NCBI RefSeq assembly: GCF_900230255.1
Contig: NZ_OCNJ01000007.1
Location: forward strand, 186,001-250,000
Direction of reading: 5' to 3'
Length of the DNA stretch: 64,000 bases
Source of the DNA: Caenispirillum bisanense
Lineage (GTDB): Bacteria > Pseudomonadota > Alphaproteobacteria > Rhodospirillales > Rhodospirillaceae
The position numbers were made by a program, and so were the translations under genes. How positions within the stretch are numbered: position 1 is the first letter of the stretch; every line of letters starts with the position of its first letter. This document shows positions 47,324-55,983 of the stretch, piece after piece. The notes beneath the pieces were generated by a model. That model saw nothing but the letters and a program-made list of their open reading frames with translations, had not been told where the DNA came from and did no database searches.

Positions 47324-47394
47324 GGCGTCGTCCCGGCCGTCTGCGTTCCGTTCAGATAGGGCGGCGGAGCCTCCGCTTCCACCATGTCGGGGCG

Positions 47395-48066
47395 TCACTC
47401 GCGCCATTTCGGCGGGCCGTCCAGGGGTTTGTCGGGGCGGCGGTAGTGCGGCAGCGACCAGCCGCGCAGGATCGCCAGGGCGCGGACGGTGAAGGTGAGG
47501 GCGAAGGCGGCGAGCGCCTGCACCTCGCGCGGCGCCCCCAGTTCCTGCAGCACCACGAACAGCGATCCGCCGGCCAGGGCGGCGGTGGCATAGATCTCCT
47601 TGCGCAGCATGAGCGGGCTCTCGCCGCACAGGATGTCGCGCACGACGCCGCCGAAGGCCGCCGTCATGATGCCCATGGCGATGGCGACCGACGGCGCGGC
47701 GCCGGCCGCCAGGGCCTTCTGCGTGCCGGTGACGGTGAACAGCGCCATGCCGAGGGCGTCGGCCCACACCAGCGCCTTGTAGCGGCTGTCGAGCAGGCGG
47801 GCGAGCCAGAACACCGGCAGGGCGGCGACGATGCAGGTGATGAGGTAATGCGGCTTGGCCACCCAGAACACCGGCAGGCCGAGCACCAGGTCGCGAATCG
47901 TCCCGCCGCCCACCGCCGTCGCGACGCCGAGCACGATGAAGCCGAAGGGGTCCATCTCCTTGCGCGCCGCCGTCAGCGCGCCCGAGATGGCGAAGACGGC
48001 CACCCCCAGCACTTCCAGGACGGCGATGAGGCCTTGCAGGGCGACGGCGGACGGCAGCTCGGGCAT
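47395..48066 (-). CDS. TRIC/UPF0126-family membrane channel
   Basis: A 223-residue, seven-helix protein with two internal repeats. Each repeat has the GGGxxRD motif of trimeric intracellular cation channels: GGGTIRDLVLG and FGGVVRDILCGE. Bacterial members form K+-permeable trimers. ATG 48066 (MPELPSAVALQG) gives the usual length; a GTG at 48114 would add 16 residues, and neither has a strong ribosome-binding site. Divergent from the liv operon. Confidence 0.9.
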   Translation of the reverse strand: MPELPSAVALQGLIAVLEVLGVAVFAISGALTAARKEMDPFGFIVLGVATAVGGGTIRDLVLGLPVFWVAKPHYLITCIVAALPVFWLARLLDSRYKALVWADALGMALFTVTGTQKALAAGAAPSVAIAMGIMTAAFGGVVRDILCGESPLMLRKEIYATAALAGGSLFVVLQELGAPREVQALAAFALTFTVRALAILRGWSLPHYRRPDKPLDGPPKWRE

Positions 48067-48175
48067 GGGGGAGACTCGGACGGTGACGGGGTCTTCGACA
48101 ATGCCCTCTCGCACCGCCGGGTGGAAGCCCGTGCAGGCCGCAGACTTCCGTCATCCCGCTGAAATCGTTTTCAAC

Positions 48176-48185
48176 CTAGCGCTAG
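48176..48185. promoter_or_regulatory. CTAGCGCTAG palindrome upstream of liv operon
   Basis: A perfect 10-bp palindrome lies 49 bases before the livK start, in the AT-richer part of the divergent region. CTAG is rare in this genome type, so a regulatory role is possible. Confidence 0.3.
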
Positions 48186-48233
48186 ACTCGGGTACAACTG
48201 GAGAAGAACAAGGAACCGGGAGGTCTTTCGCCG

Positions 48234-49406
48234 ATGCTGAAACACTCCGTCGTCGCGGCTGCTGCCGCCGCCGTTCTCGCCGCCGCCGCCGGCTCCGCCC
48301 TGGCGGCCGATCCGGTGAAGATCGGCATGGTCACCACGCTGTCGACCGGCGCCGGCTACCTGGGCGACCACGTCCGCAAGGGCTTCGAGCTGGCGCTGGA
48401 ACAGGGCGGCGTCGCCGACCGGGTGCAGTTGCTGGTGGAAGACGACGGGCTCGAGCCGGCCAACGCCACCCAGCTGACCGAGCGCATGGTGGAACGCGAC
48501 GGCGTGAAGATCATGACCGGCTCCATCTTCTCCAACGTCGCCATGGCGACCATCCCGAAGCTGGTGCGCAACTACGACATCCTCTACGTCAGCCCCAACG
48601 CCGGGCCGGCGCCGCTGGCCGGCAAGGGCTGCCACCCGCGCTACTTCAACACCGCCTACCAGAACGACAATTTCGCCGAGGTGATGGGCGACTACGCCAA
48701 CAAGCAGGGCTACAAGCGCGTCTACCTGATGGCCCCCAACTACCAGGCGGGCAAGGACTCGGTCGGCGGCTTCAAGCGCATGTTCAAGGGCGAGGTCGCC
48801 GGCGAGGTCTACACCAAGCTCGGCCAGACCGATTACGCGGCGGAAATCGCCGAACTGCGCGACGCCAACCCCGACGCCGTCTACTTCTTCTATCCCGGCG
48901 GCATGGGCATCAACTTCATGAAGCAGTTCGCCCAGGCCGGCCTCGCCGACAAGGTGGTGGCGCTCGGCCCGGCATTCTCCTTCGACGACACGCTGCTCGA
49001 CGCCGTCGGTGACGCGGCACTCGGCTTCTACAACGGCTCCCAGTGGTCGCCGGACCTGGACAACGCCGCCAACAAGACGTTCGTCGAGGGCTACAAGGCC
49101 AAGTACAACGAGTACCCGACCCTCTACGCCGCCCAGGGCTACGACACCGCCAACGCCATCGTCGCCGCCCTGAAGCAGACCGACTGGTCCACCGACGACC
49201 TGGACAAGCTGGCCGCCGCCATGAAGAAGGCCGACTTCCAGGCCGTGCGCGGCGACTTCAAGTTCGGCAACAACAACCACCCGATCCAGGACGTCTACGT
49301 CCGTCAGGTGGTGAAGGACGACAGCGGCAACATCACCAACCGCGTCTCCACCAAGGGCTTCGAGGACCACGTCGACGCCTATGCCGCCGAATGCGACATG
49401 AAGTGA
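48234..49406 (+). CDS. livK: branched-chain amino-acid-type ABC substrate-binding protein
   Basis: A 390-residue periplasmic protein with a signal peptide (ends ALAADPVK). Family-6 binding fold: KIGMVTTLSTGAGYLGDHV, LLVEDDGLEPANATQL, MTGSIFSNVAMA, YANKQGYKRVYLMAPNYQAG, AALKQTDWSTDDLDKLAAAM. These proteins bind leucine-type amino acids but also amides, urea or aromatic acids, so the ligand is open. GGGAGG stands 10 bases before ATG 48234. First gene of a complete five-gene importer. Confidence 0.92.
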   Translation: MLKHSVVAAAAAAVLAAAAGSALAADPVKIGMVTTLSTGAGYLGDHVRKGFELALEQGGVADRVQLLVEDDGLEPANATQLTERMVERDGVKIMTGSIFSNVAMATIPKLVRNYDILYVSPNAGPAPLAGKGCHPRYFNTAYQNDNFAEVMGDYANKQGYKRVYLMAPNYQAGKDSVGGFKRMFKGEVAGEVYTKLGQTDYAAEIAELRDANPDAVYFFYPGGMGINFMKQFAQAGLADKVVALGPAFSFDDTLLDAVGDAALGFYNGSQWSPDLDNAANKTFVEGYKAKYNEYPTLYAAQGYDTANAIVAALKQTDWSTDDLDKLAAAMKKADFQAVRGDFKFGNNNHPIQDVYVRQVVKDDSGNITNRVSTKGFEDHVDAYAAECDMK

Positions 49407-49469
49407 GCATGACGGCCCCCTGCCGGCCGGCCCCTCGCGGGATCGGCCGGCGGCGCCGGTGATGCCGCC

Positions 49470-50354
49470 ATGCTGCTTTTCCTCGAACAACTCCTCAACG
49501 GCGTCCAGCTGTCGGTGACGCTGCTGCTCATGGCCTCGGGCCTGACGCTGGTGTTCGGCATCATGAACCTGCTGAACCTGGCGCACGGTTCGCTGTTCAT
49601 GGCCGGCGCCTACGTCGCCGCCTGGACCACCGGCGTCACCGGATCGTGGCTGCTCGGCCTCGTCGCCGGCGCCGGGGCGGCCTTCGTCACCGGCGTCGCC
49701 ATCGAGCTGGTGGTCATGCGCCGGCTCTACACCCGCGACCACCTGGACCAGGTGCTGGCGACCTTCGGCCTGATCCTGTTCTTCAACGAGCTGGTGCGCC
49801 TGATCTGGGGCATCCGACCCATGCGGCTGGACGTGCCGGAGGCGCTCAACGGCTTCGTCGAGATCGTGCCCGGCGCCCCCTACCCCGTCTACCGCCTCGC
49901 GGTCATCGCCGCCGGCGCGCTGGTCATGCTCGGCCTGGCGTGGCTGGTGCAGGGCACGCGGGTCGGCATGCGCATCCGCGCCGGATCGGTGGACCGCGAG
50001 ATGATTGGCGCGCTCGGCGTCGACATCGGCCGGCTCTACACGCTGGTCTTCGCCCTCGGCGCCCTGCTGGCGGGGCTGGCCGGCGTGCTGGCGGGGCCGT
50101 TCCTCGCCATCCAGTCGGGCATGGGCGAACCCATCCTCATTCTCGCCTTCGTGGTGGTGGTGATCGGCGGCATCGGATCCCTGAAGGGCGCCGTCGCCGG
50201 CTCGCTGCTGGTCGGCATCACCGACACGCTGGGCCGCGTCTACCTGCCCAAGGTGAGCGATGCCGGCACGGCGCTGTCGTCCATGCTCATCTTCCTGGTC
50301 ATGGCGGTGGTGCTGGCGCTGTTCCCGACCGGCCTTTACGGACGGAAGCCCTGA
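49470..50354 (+). CDS. livH: branched-chain amino-acid-type ABC permease LivH
   Basis: A 294-residue inner-membrane permease. Marks are LTLVFGIMNLLNLAHGSLFM near the N-terminus and GKPVDP-free EAA-like region VVVVIGGIGSLKGAVAGSLLVG near the end. It pairs with LivM to form the channel. Stop overlaps the livM start by one base (TGATG). Confidence 0.94.
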   Translation: MLLFLEQLLNGVQLSVTLLLMASGLTLVFGIMNLLNLAHGSLFMAGAYVAAWTTGVTGSWLLGLVAGAGAAFVTGVAIELVVMRRLYTRDHLDQVLATFGLILFFNELVRLIWGIRPMRLDVPEALNGFVEIVPGAPYPVYRLAVIAAGALVMLGLAWLVQGTRVGMRIRAGSVDREMIGALGVDIGRLYTLVFALGALLAGLAGVLAGPFLAIQSGMGEPILILAFVVVVIGGIGSLKGAVAGSLLVGITDTLGRVYLPKVSDAGTALSSMLIFLVMAVVLALFPTGLYGRKP

Positions 50355-51346
50355 TGCGCGCAGTTCTCCGCGACGCCCTGCCCTTCGCCGTGCTGGCGGC
50401 CGCACCCGTCGCGGCGACCCTGGCCGGCGCCGACTGGCTGGTGCCGGTGTTCACCCGCATGGCCGTCTTCGCGCTGGCCGCCATGGCGCTCGACTTCATC
50501 CTCGGCGTCGGCGGCATGGTGAGCCTCGGCCATGCCGCCTTCTTCGCGCTCGGCGGCTACGTGGTCGGCATCGGCTCGCACCACGCCTACGACGGCAGCC
50601 CGACGCCGTTCTTCGGCCTGCCCGGCTGGAACGATCTGCTGATAAGCCTGCCGCTCGCCTTCGTGGTCGGCGCCGTGATCGCCCTGCCCTTCGGCTGGGT
50701 GTCGCTGCGCACCCGCGGCGCCTACTTCATCATGATCACCCTGGCGCTGGCGCAGATGGTCTATTACGGCCTCGTCGGCCTGACGTCCTACGGCGGCGAC
50801 GACGGCATATCCATGTGGTGGGGCCACAACACGCTGGCCGGCTTCGAGACGGCCGACCGCATCGTCCTGCACTTCCTCTGCCTCGCGCTGCTGGTGGTCG
50901 CCTTCGTGGTGCTGAAGCGCCTGCGCGCCGCTCCCTTCGGCCGGGTGCTCGACGGCGCCCGCCAGAACGAGGCACGCATGCGGGCGCTCGGCTACCGGCC
51001 TCTGGCCTATCAGGTGGGCGCCTTCGCCGTCTCGGGCGGCATCGTCGCCGTCGCCGGGGCGCTCATGGCCAACGTCGACGAGTTCGTCTCGCCCGGCATG
51101 GGCCACTGGACCATTTCCGGCGAGCTTCTGGTCATCGTCATCCTGGGCGGCATCGGCAGCCTGTCGGGCGCGGTGTGGGGCGCCGTCGTCCTGCTCGGCC
51201 TGGAAGAGGGCCTGCGGGAGATCACCGAGCACTGGCCCATCATCCTCGGCCCGCTGCTGGTGGTGATCGTGCTGTTCGCGCGCGGCGGCATCGCCGGCCT
51301 GGTGGCGCGCCTCGGCAAGGGAGGCGGCCGTGCTGGAAGCCCGTGA
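50354..51346 (+). CDS. livM: branched-chain amino-acid-type ABC permease LivM
   Basis: A 330-residue permease. Marks are LDFILGVGGMVSLGHAAFFA, ITLALAQMVYY, and VILGGIGSLSGAVWGAVVLL. ATG 50354 gives the conserved length; the frame further upstream is inside livH in another phase. Its end overlaps the livG start by 17 bases. Confidence 0.94.
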   Translation: MRAVLRDALPFAVLAAAPVAATLAGADWLVPVFTRMAVFALAAMALDFILGVGGMVSLGHAAFFALGGYVVGIGSHHAYDGSPTPFFGLPGWNDLLISLPLAFVVGAVIALPFGWVSLRTRGAYFIMITLALAQMVYYGLVGLTSYGGDDGISMWWGHNTLAGFETADRIVLHFLCLALLVVAFVVLKRLRAAPFGRVLDGARQNEARMRALGYRPLAYQVGAFAVSGGIVAVAGALMANVDEFVSPGMGHWTISGELLVIVILGGIGSLSGAVWGAVVLLGLEEGLREITEHWPIILGPLLVVIVLFARGGIAGLVARLGKGGGRAGSP

Positions 51347-52076
51347 CCTGCGCAAGAGCTTCGGCGCCATCGTCGCCACCGACGGCCTGTCGCTGACCGT
51401 CGAGCATGGCCGCATCCACGCCCTCATCGGCCCCAACGGCGCCGGCAAGTCGACGGCGCTGGCCCAGCTCGGCGGCTCGCTGACGCCCGACGAGGGGCAG
51501 GTCCTGCTCGACGGCCGCCCCATCGGCGGACTGGACGAGGCGTCGCGGGCGCGGCTCGGCATCGCCCGGTCGTTCCAGATTTCCGCCCTGTTCCCCGAAA
51601 TGACGGCGCGCGAGAGCGTCGCCATGGCGGTCATGGCCGCCCGGCCCCACCATGCCCGCTTCTGGCGCCCCGCCGCCACCGACCGCGGCCTGACCGACCC
51701 GGCGCAAGCGGCGCTCGACCGCCTCGGCATCGGCCACCTCGCCCATACCCGCGCCGGTCAGCTCGCCCACGGCCAGCGGCGCCTGCTGGAAATGGCCATG
51801 GCGCTGGCCTGCCGGCCGCGCGTGCTGCTGCTGGACGAACCCATGGCCGGCCTCGGCGCCACCGAGACCCGCAGCCTGACCGAGGTCATCCGCGGCCTGA
51901 GGCCCGACATGGCGATCCTGCTGGTGGAGCACGACATGGACGTGGTGTTCGAACTGGCCGACGTGGTGACCGTGCTGGTCGACGGCCGCGTCATCGCCAG
52001 CGGCCCGCCCGCCGCCATCCGCGACGATCCGGAGGTGCGCCGCGCCTACCTGAGCGAGGGGGACGAGGCATGCTGA
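51330..52076 (+). CDS. livG: branched-chain amino-acid-type ABC ATPase LivG
   Basis: 248 residues. Walker A GPNGAGKST, Q-loop RSFQ, signature replaced by LAHGQRRLLEMAMAL (the LivG-type variant of LSxGQ), Walker B VLLLDEPMAGL and switch His in LVEHDMDVVFELAD. GTG start 51330 inside the end of livM; stop overlaps the livF start. Confidence 0.93.
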   Translation: MLEARDLRKSFGAIVATDGLSLTVEHGRIHALIGPNGAGKSTALAQLGGSLTPDEGQVLLDGRPIGGLDEASRARLGIARSFQISALFPEMTARESVAMAVMAARPHHARFWRPAATDRGLTDPAQAALDRLGIGHLAHTRAGQLAHGQRRLLEMAMALACRPRVLLLDEPMAGLGATETRSLTEVIRGLRPDMAILLVEHDMDVVFELADVVTVLVDGRVIASGPPAAIRDDPEVRRAYLSEGDEAC

Positions 52077-52762
52077 TCGAAGCCGCCGGCCTGTGCGCCG
52101 GCTACGGCGACGCCCGCGTGCTGCACGGCGTCGACCTGAGCGTCGGCGAAGGCGAGATCGTCGCCCTGCTCGGCCGCAACGGCATGGGCAAGACCACCAC
52201 CGTCAAGGCGCTCATGGGCCTGCTGCCGGCCATGGCGGGGCGCATCCACATGGGCGGCACCGACGTCACCGCCCTGCCCGCCCACCGCCGCGCCCGCCTC
52301 GGCCTCGGCCTGGTGCCGGAGGGGCGGCGGGTGTTCCCGACCCTGACGGTCGAGGAGAACCTGCGTGCCACCGCCGTGCCCGGCGGCCGCTGGAGCCTGC
52401 CCGACGTCTACGCCCTGTTCCCCCGCCTCGCCGAGCGCCGCAGCAACTTCGGCAACCAGCTGTCGGGCGGCGAGCAGCAGATGCTCGCCATCGGCCGGGC
52501 GCTGCTCACCGATCCGCGCGTGCTGATCCTCGACGAGGCGACCGAGGGGCTCGCGCCCGTCATCCGCCGCGAGATCTGGGCGACGCTCGCCCGCCTGAAG
52601 GACGAGGGCCAGGCCATCCTGCTCGCCGACAGCCGCCTGCAGGCGATCCTGGCGCTGGCCGACCGGGCGGTGATCCTGACCAAGGGCGAGATCGCCTGGA
52701 CCGGCGCCACCGCCGCCCTGCAGGCCGACGCCGAGTTGCAGCGCCGTCACCTGGCGGTCTGA
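52070..52762 (+). CDS. livF: branched-chain amino-acid-type ABC ATPase LivF
   Basis: 230 residues. Walker A GRNGMGKTT, LTVEENLRATA, signature LSGGEQQMLAIGRAL, Walker B LILDEATEGLAP. In most LivF proteins the switch residue is His in VEQN/H; here the segment is LLADSRLQAILALAD, so the H-loop is changed to Ser, which may alter ATPase regulation. Its 3' end overlaps the converging TrkA-like gene by 16 bases. Confidence 0.93.
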   Translation: MLIEAAGLCAGYGDARVLHGVDLSVGEGEIVALLGRNGMGKTTTVKALMGLLPAMAGRIHMGGTDVTALPAHRRARLGLGLVPEGRRVFPTLTVEENLRATAVPGGRWSLPDVYALFPRLAERRSNFGNQLSGGEQQMLAIGRALLTDPRVLILDEATEGLAPVIRREIWATLARLKDEGQAILLADSRLQAILALADRAVILTKGEIAWTGATAALQADAELQRRHLAV

Positions 52763-53430
52763 CGCTCCTCCCGCCGGCGCACGTGGCGCGGCGGGAAGCG
52801 CTGGCGCAGGTCGGTCAGGTGCTCGGCCCGCGTCACCAGCAGCACCCGGTCGCCCGGCCGCAGCCGCGTGTCCGGCTCGCACAGGCGGGCATCGTCGCCG
52901 TGCTGCGCGACGATGGGCCGCGTGCCCGCCGGCAGGTCGAGGTCGCCGCAGCGCCGGCCGGTCTCCTCCGTCACCTCGAAGGAGAAGAACCGCACATTGC
53001 CGCCAACGAACCCGGCGAGGTCGGCATCGGCGCCGCAGGTGACCAGGTCGACCACGTGGCGCGCCATGGTGCGGGTGGGCAGCAGCACGTCCTCCAGCCC
53101 CAGTTCCTCGCAGATGGGCAGGAACCCGGCGTCGCGGATGGCCGGCACCACCCGCTTGAAGCCGAGCGAGCGGCCGACCAGGGCGGCCAGCAGGTTGTCG
53201 TCGTCGTCGTCGGACAGGCAGACCAGCACGTCCGATCTCTCCGGCTGGGCGTCGCGCAGCACGTCGGGGTGGCTGCCGCTGCCGTGCAGGAAGCCGGCGT
53301 CGAGGCCTTCGGCGATCTCGTCGATGCGCTCCCGCCGCTTTTCCACCAGCACCACGTCGTGGCCGCGGTCCAGCAGCATGCGGGCGATGGCGAGGGCGAG
53401 GTCGCTCGCGCCCATGAGGACGACGCGCAT
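52747..53430 (-). CDS. TrkA-type potassium uptake regulatory protein
   Basis: 227 residues. An N-terminal Rossmann (RCK-N) domain with VVLMGASDLALAIARMLLDRG, DVVLVEKRRERIDEIAEGLDA and GSGSHPDVLRDA binds NAD(H) or ATP and gates the channel. A C-terminal RCK-C-like part follows (LRPGDRVLLVTRAEHL). It is half the length of classic two-repeat TrkA. It lies 3 bases after the TrkH stop, so the two form one uptake system. Confidence 0.9.
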   Translation of the reverse strand: MRVVLMGASDLALAIARMLLDRGHDVVLVEKRRERIDEIAEGLDAGFLHGSGSHPDVLRDAQPERSDVLVCLSDDDDDNLLAALVGRSLGFKRVVPAIRDAGFLPICEELGLEDVLLPTRTMARHVVDLVTCGADADLAGFVGGNVRFFSFEVTEETGRRCGDLDLPAGTRPIVAQHGDDARLCEPDTRLRPGDRVLLVTRAEHLTDLRQRFPPRHVRRREERQTAR

Positions 53431-53433
53431 GGA

Positions 53434-54915
53434 TCAGCCTCCCTTCCAGGTGTGGGGCATGAAGACCACGAGCAGCGCCAGGAACTCCATGCGCCCGAGC
53501 AGCATGCAGGCGGCGAGCACCATCTTCACCGCCGTCGTGGCGTCCGGTCCGGCGACGCCGGCGCTGAGGCCGACGGTGGAGGTGGCCGACACCGCCTCGA
53601 ACAGCGCCGGCAGGGGCGGCACGGCCAGGGCGGTCAGAAGGCCCCAGGCGACGGTGACCGTCGCCACGTAGAGGCACACCACCAGGAGCGCCGAGGTGAT
53701 GGTCGCCGGGTCCACCGGCTTGCCGCGCAGGCGCGGCGGCGCCACCGCATGCTCGGGCAGCGAAGTTTCCAGCAGGGCGCGCCGCACCACCACCAGCAGC
53801 ACCAGGAAGCGCGCCACCTTGATGCCGCCGCCGGTGGAGCCCATGTCAGCGCCGACCATCATCTGGCCGATGAGCACCACTTGCGTCGCCGGCGCGAAAG
53901 CGGTGGCCGGCACGATGGAAAAGCCGGTGGTCGACTGGGCGCTGGCCGAGGCGAAGGCGACGGTGCCGACCAGGCTCCAGTCTATGCTGCCGAGGCCGCC
54001 GGTGCGGGCGCTCACTTCCGTCAGCAGGGCCAGCAGGGCGCCGGCGACGATGAGCGCGATCAGCATTTGCGCCTCGCGGTCGCGCAGCAGGTGGCGCCAG
54101 CCGTCCTCGGCCAGCCGGTACCAGAACAGCAGCGACACCGCCCCGGCGACCGAGAAGACGATGGCCAGCGCCTGCGCCGTCGGGTTCCAGCCGGCGAGGC
54201 TCGACGGCTGGGTGGCGAAGCCGGCGGTGGAAACGGCCGTCAGCCCGTTCATCAGGCCCTGCCGCCACGAGCCGGTGGCCGCCCACAATACGGCGATGCA
54301 CAGCACCGTAAGGGCGACGTAGATGACCAGCACCCGCATGGCGCGGGACCGGGTCGAGCCCAGGAAGTCCTGCCGCGCCGCCTCCTGATTGCCGAGCCGC
54401 ACCGCCAGCCCGCCCGGCCGCACGGTCAGCGCCAGGGCCAGCACCAGGATGGCGAGGCCGCCGTACCACTGCCCCCACGACCGCACGAACTGCACGGCGA
54501 CGCCGCGGTCGTCGATGTTGCCGAAGGTGGAGAGGCCCGTCGAGGTGATGGCCGACACCGCCTCGAACACCGCCGAACCGGGCGGGATGCCGGGCGGCAT
54601 GAGCGGCCAGACCAGCGCCGCGCTGGCCAGCAGGAAGCACAGGGCGGCGATCACCAGCGCCTCGTTGCGCCGCACGTCGGGGCCGGGGCTCGGCCAGCGG
54701 CGGCGCGCCACCGCCCACTGCAGCAGGATGACCGCCACCGACAGGGCGCAGCGCCCGGCCGTGCGCCAATCCGCCGCCAGCAGCGCCACCGGGATCGGCA
54801 CCCCCGGCGCCAGAAGCAGCGACGGCGCGAACTCCCCCAGCGCGCCGAGCACGACGGCGGGGCGAATGGGCCGGGCCAGCGTCGCCGCGCCCTTGGTCGG
54901 CATGAAGCCTCGCAT
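53434..54915 (-). CDS. trkH: TrkH-type potassium uptake transporter
   Basis: 493 residues, about 11 helices. The repeated selectivity-filter regions are visible: AVSAITSTGLSTFGN, AVSTAGFATQPSSL, ASAQSTTGFSIVPAT and AVSATSTVGLSAGV. The GADMGSTGGGIKVARFLVLL helix is typical of TrkH. Start could be ATG 54915 or ATG 54903; the second has GAGG at 4 bases. Partner RCK protein follows directly. Confidence 0.93.
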   Translation of the reverse strand: MRGFMPTKGAATLARPIRPAVVLGALGEFAPSLLLAPGVPIPVALLAADWRTAGRCALSVAVILLQWAVARRRWPSPGPDVRRNEALVIAALCFLLASAALVWPLMPPGIPPGSAVFEAVSAITSTGLSTFGNIDDRGVAVQFVRSWGQWYGGLAILVLALALTVRPGGLAVRLGNQEAARQDFLGSTRSRAMRVLVIYVALTVLCIAVLWAATGSWRQGLMNGLTAVSTAGFATQPSSLAGWNPTAQALAIVFSVAGAVSLLFWYRLAEDGWRHLLRDREAQMLIALIVAGALLALLTEVSARTGGLGSIDWSLVGTVAFASASAQSTTGFSIVPATAFAPATQVVLIGQMMVGADMGSTGGGIKVARFLVLLVVVRRALLETSLPEHAVAPPRLRGKPVDPATITSALLVVCLYVATVTVAWGLLTALAVPPLPALFEAVSATSTVGLSAGVAGPDATTAVKMVLAACMLLGRMEFLALLVVFMPHTWKGG

Positions 54916-55020
54916 CCGTCCGTGGTGGAACCCTTCGCGTCTGCAACGGAAGGCAGGCTTGCGCGGTTGCCGCCGCGGCAGCTAGAACCGGAGGTCCCGC
55001 CAGCAGAGAGCGCCGCCCCC

Positions 55021-55539
55021 ATGCCGCCGACCGACCCCCGCCGCCCCGCCGCCTTCCTCGACCGCGACGGCGTGCTGAACGTCGACCACGGCTACGTGCA
55101 CCGCTGGGAGGACTGGGAGTGGATGCCGGGCGCGCCTGAGGCGGTGCGCCTGTTCAACGAGGCGGGTTGGTTGGTCTTCGTCGTCACCAATCAGTCGGGC
55201 ATCGCGCGCGGCATGTACAATGTGGCGGCCATGCAGGCCCTGCACGACCGCGTCGGCCAGGATCTGGCGGAGATCGGCGCCCACGTCGACGCCTGGGAGT
55301 TCTGCCCCCACCTGAAGACCGGCAGCGTACCGGACTTCGCCGTCGACTGCTCCTGCCGCAAGCCGAAGCCTGGTATGATCCTGCGCCTGCTGGAGACCTG
55401 GCCGGTGGACCGCGCCCGCAGCCTGCTCATCGGCGACAAGCAGCGCGACCTCGACGCCGCCGCCGCCGCCGGCATCGCGGGGCACCTCTACACCGAGGGC
55501 GATCTGGCGGCGGTGGTGCGGCGGCTTCTGGCGGCCTAG
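55021..55539 (+). CDS. gmhB: D-glycero-D-manno-heptose-1,7-bisphosphate 7-phosphatase
   Basis: A 172-residue HAD phosphatase for LPS heptose synthesis. HAD motif I is FLDRDGVLN, motif II VTNQSGIARG, and motif IV IGDKQRDLDAA. The GmhB zinc loop is CPHLKTGSVPDFAVDCSCRKP, with Cys/His ligands. ATG 55021; the very long frame upstream is antisense shadow. The stop overlaps the converging cowN stop by 4 bases. Confidence 0.93.
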   Translation: MPPTDPRRPAAFLDRDGVLNVDHGYVHRWEDWEWMPGAPEAVRLFNEAGWLVFVVTNQSGIARGMYNVAAMQALHDRVGQDLAEIGAHVDAWEFCPHLKTGSVPDFAVDCSCRKPKPGMILRLLETWPVDRARSLLIGDKQRDLDAAAAAGIAGHLYTEGDLAAVVRRLLAA

Positions 55540-55841
55540 CAGCACTCGTTCTCGATCCGCTCCAGCAGGGCGACGCCCTCGTCGTCGTCGTATTGCTCGA
55601 ACAGCTCGTAGAGGATGCCGACGCGGGCGCAGACCAGGCATAGGCCGTCGAACTTGCGTTCGTGGACGTCATCGGCGGCCTGAACCTCGGCGCGGAACTT
55701 CTCCCAGAAGGCGTTGGTCTTGGCCGGGTCGTCGATGTGGTGGAAGACCCGCGCCAGCAGCTTGGCCGTGTTGCCCTCGCAGTCGATGCCGGAGAAGCTG
55801 ACGTAGCGGTCGGTGGCGGTGGTGTCGGTGGTCGTGCTCAT
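55536..55841 (-). CDS. cowN: CowN, nitrogenase CO-protection protein
   Basis: A 101-residue cytoplasmic protein. It matches CowN, which sustains N2-fixing growth when CO is present by shielding nitrogenase. Characteristic pieces are DRYVSFSGIDCEGN, HHIDDPAKTNAFWEKF, LYELFEQYDDDEG and the closing ALLERIENECC. Its presence implies that the organism fixes nitrogen, although no nif gene is in the window. It lies 142 bases downstream of rcoM on the same strand, with room for its own promoter. I found no clear CooA (TGTCA-N6-TGACA), NifA (TGT-N10-ACA) or sigma-54 site in that gap, but there are three GNTCGTGC-like direct repeats. Confidence 0.92.
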   Translation of the reverse strand: MSTTTDTTATDRYVSFSGIDCEGNTAKLLARVFHHIDDPAKTNAFWEKFRAEVQAADDVHERKFDGLCLVCARVGILYELFEQYDDDEGVALLERIENECC

Positions 55842-55926
55842 GGTGCCGCGATCCCTGATGAGGCGGTGTCCGGGGCGGGGGCCACGAGCACCTTACGGGC
55901 CGCCCGACGCCTGACAAGACACCGCC

Positions 55927-55974
55927 GCACGACCGGCGCACCCGCTGCGCGAGCGACCGCCCGCCGGCACGAAC
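55927..55974 (-). promoter_or_regulatory. three direct repeats upstream of cowN, candidate RcoM site
   Basis: Minus-strand copies GTTCGTGC (55967-55974), GGTCGCTC (55951-55958) and GGTCGTGC (55927-55934) are spaced 16 and 24 bases apart. LytTR-domain regulators bind direct repeats, and RcoM is LytTR-type. Matching to a known RcoM site was not possible here. Confidence 0.3.
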
Positions 55975-55983
55975 GGCGGCGGC

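Noticed and set aside
52093-55539. 1148-residue plus-strand frame ending in GmhB
   Set aside because: Only the last 172 residues match a family; the rest is out-of-frame livF and antisense of the Trk genes.
55842-55983. NifA, sigma-54 or CooA site before cowN
   Set aside because: No TGT-N10-ACA, no TGGCAC-N5-TTGC and only half of a CooA dyad (TGTCA) are present.
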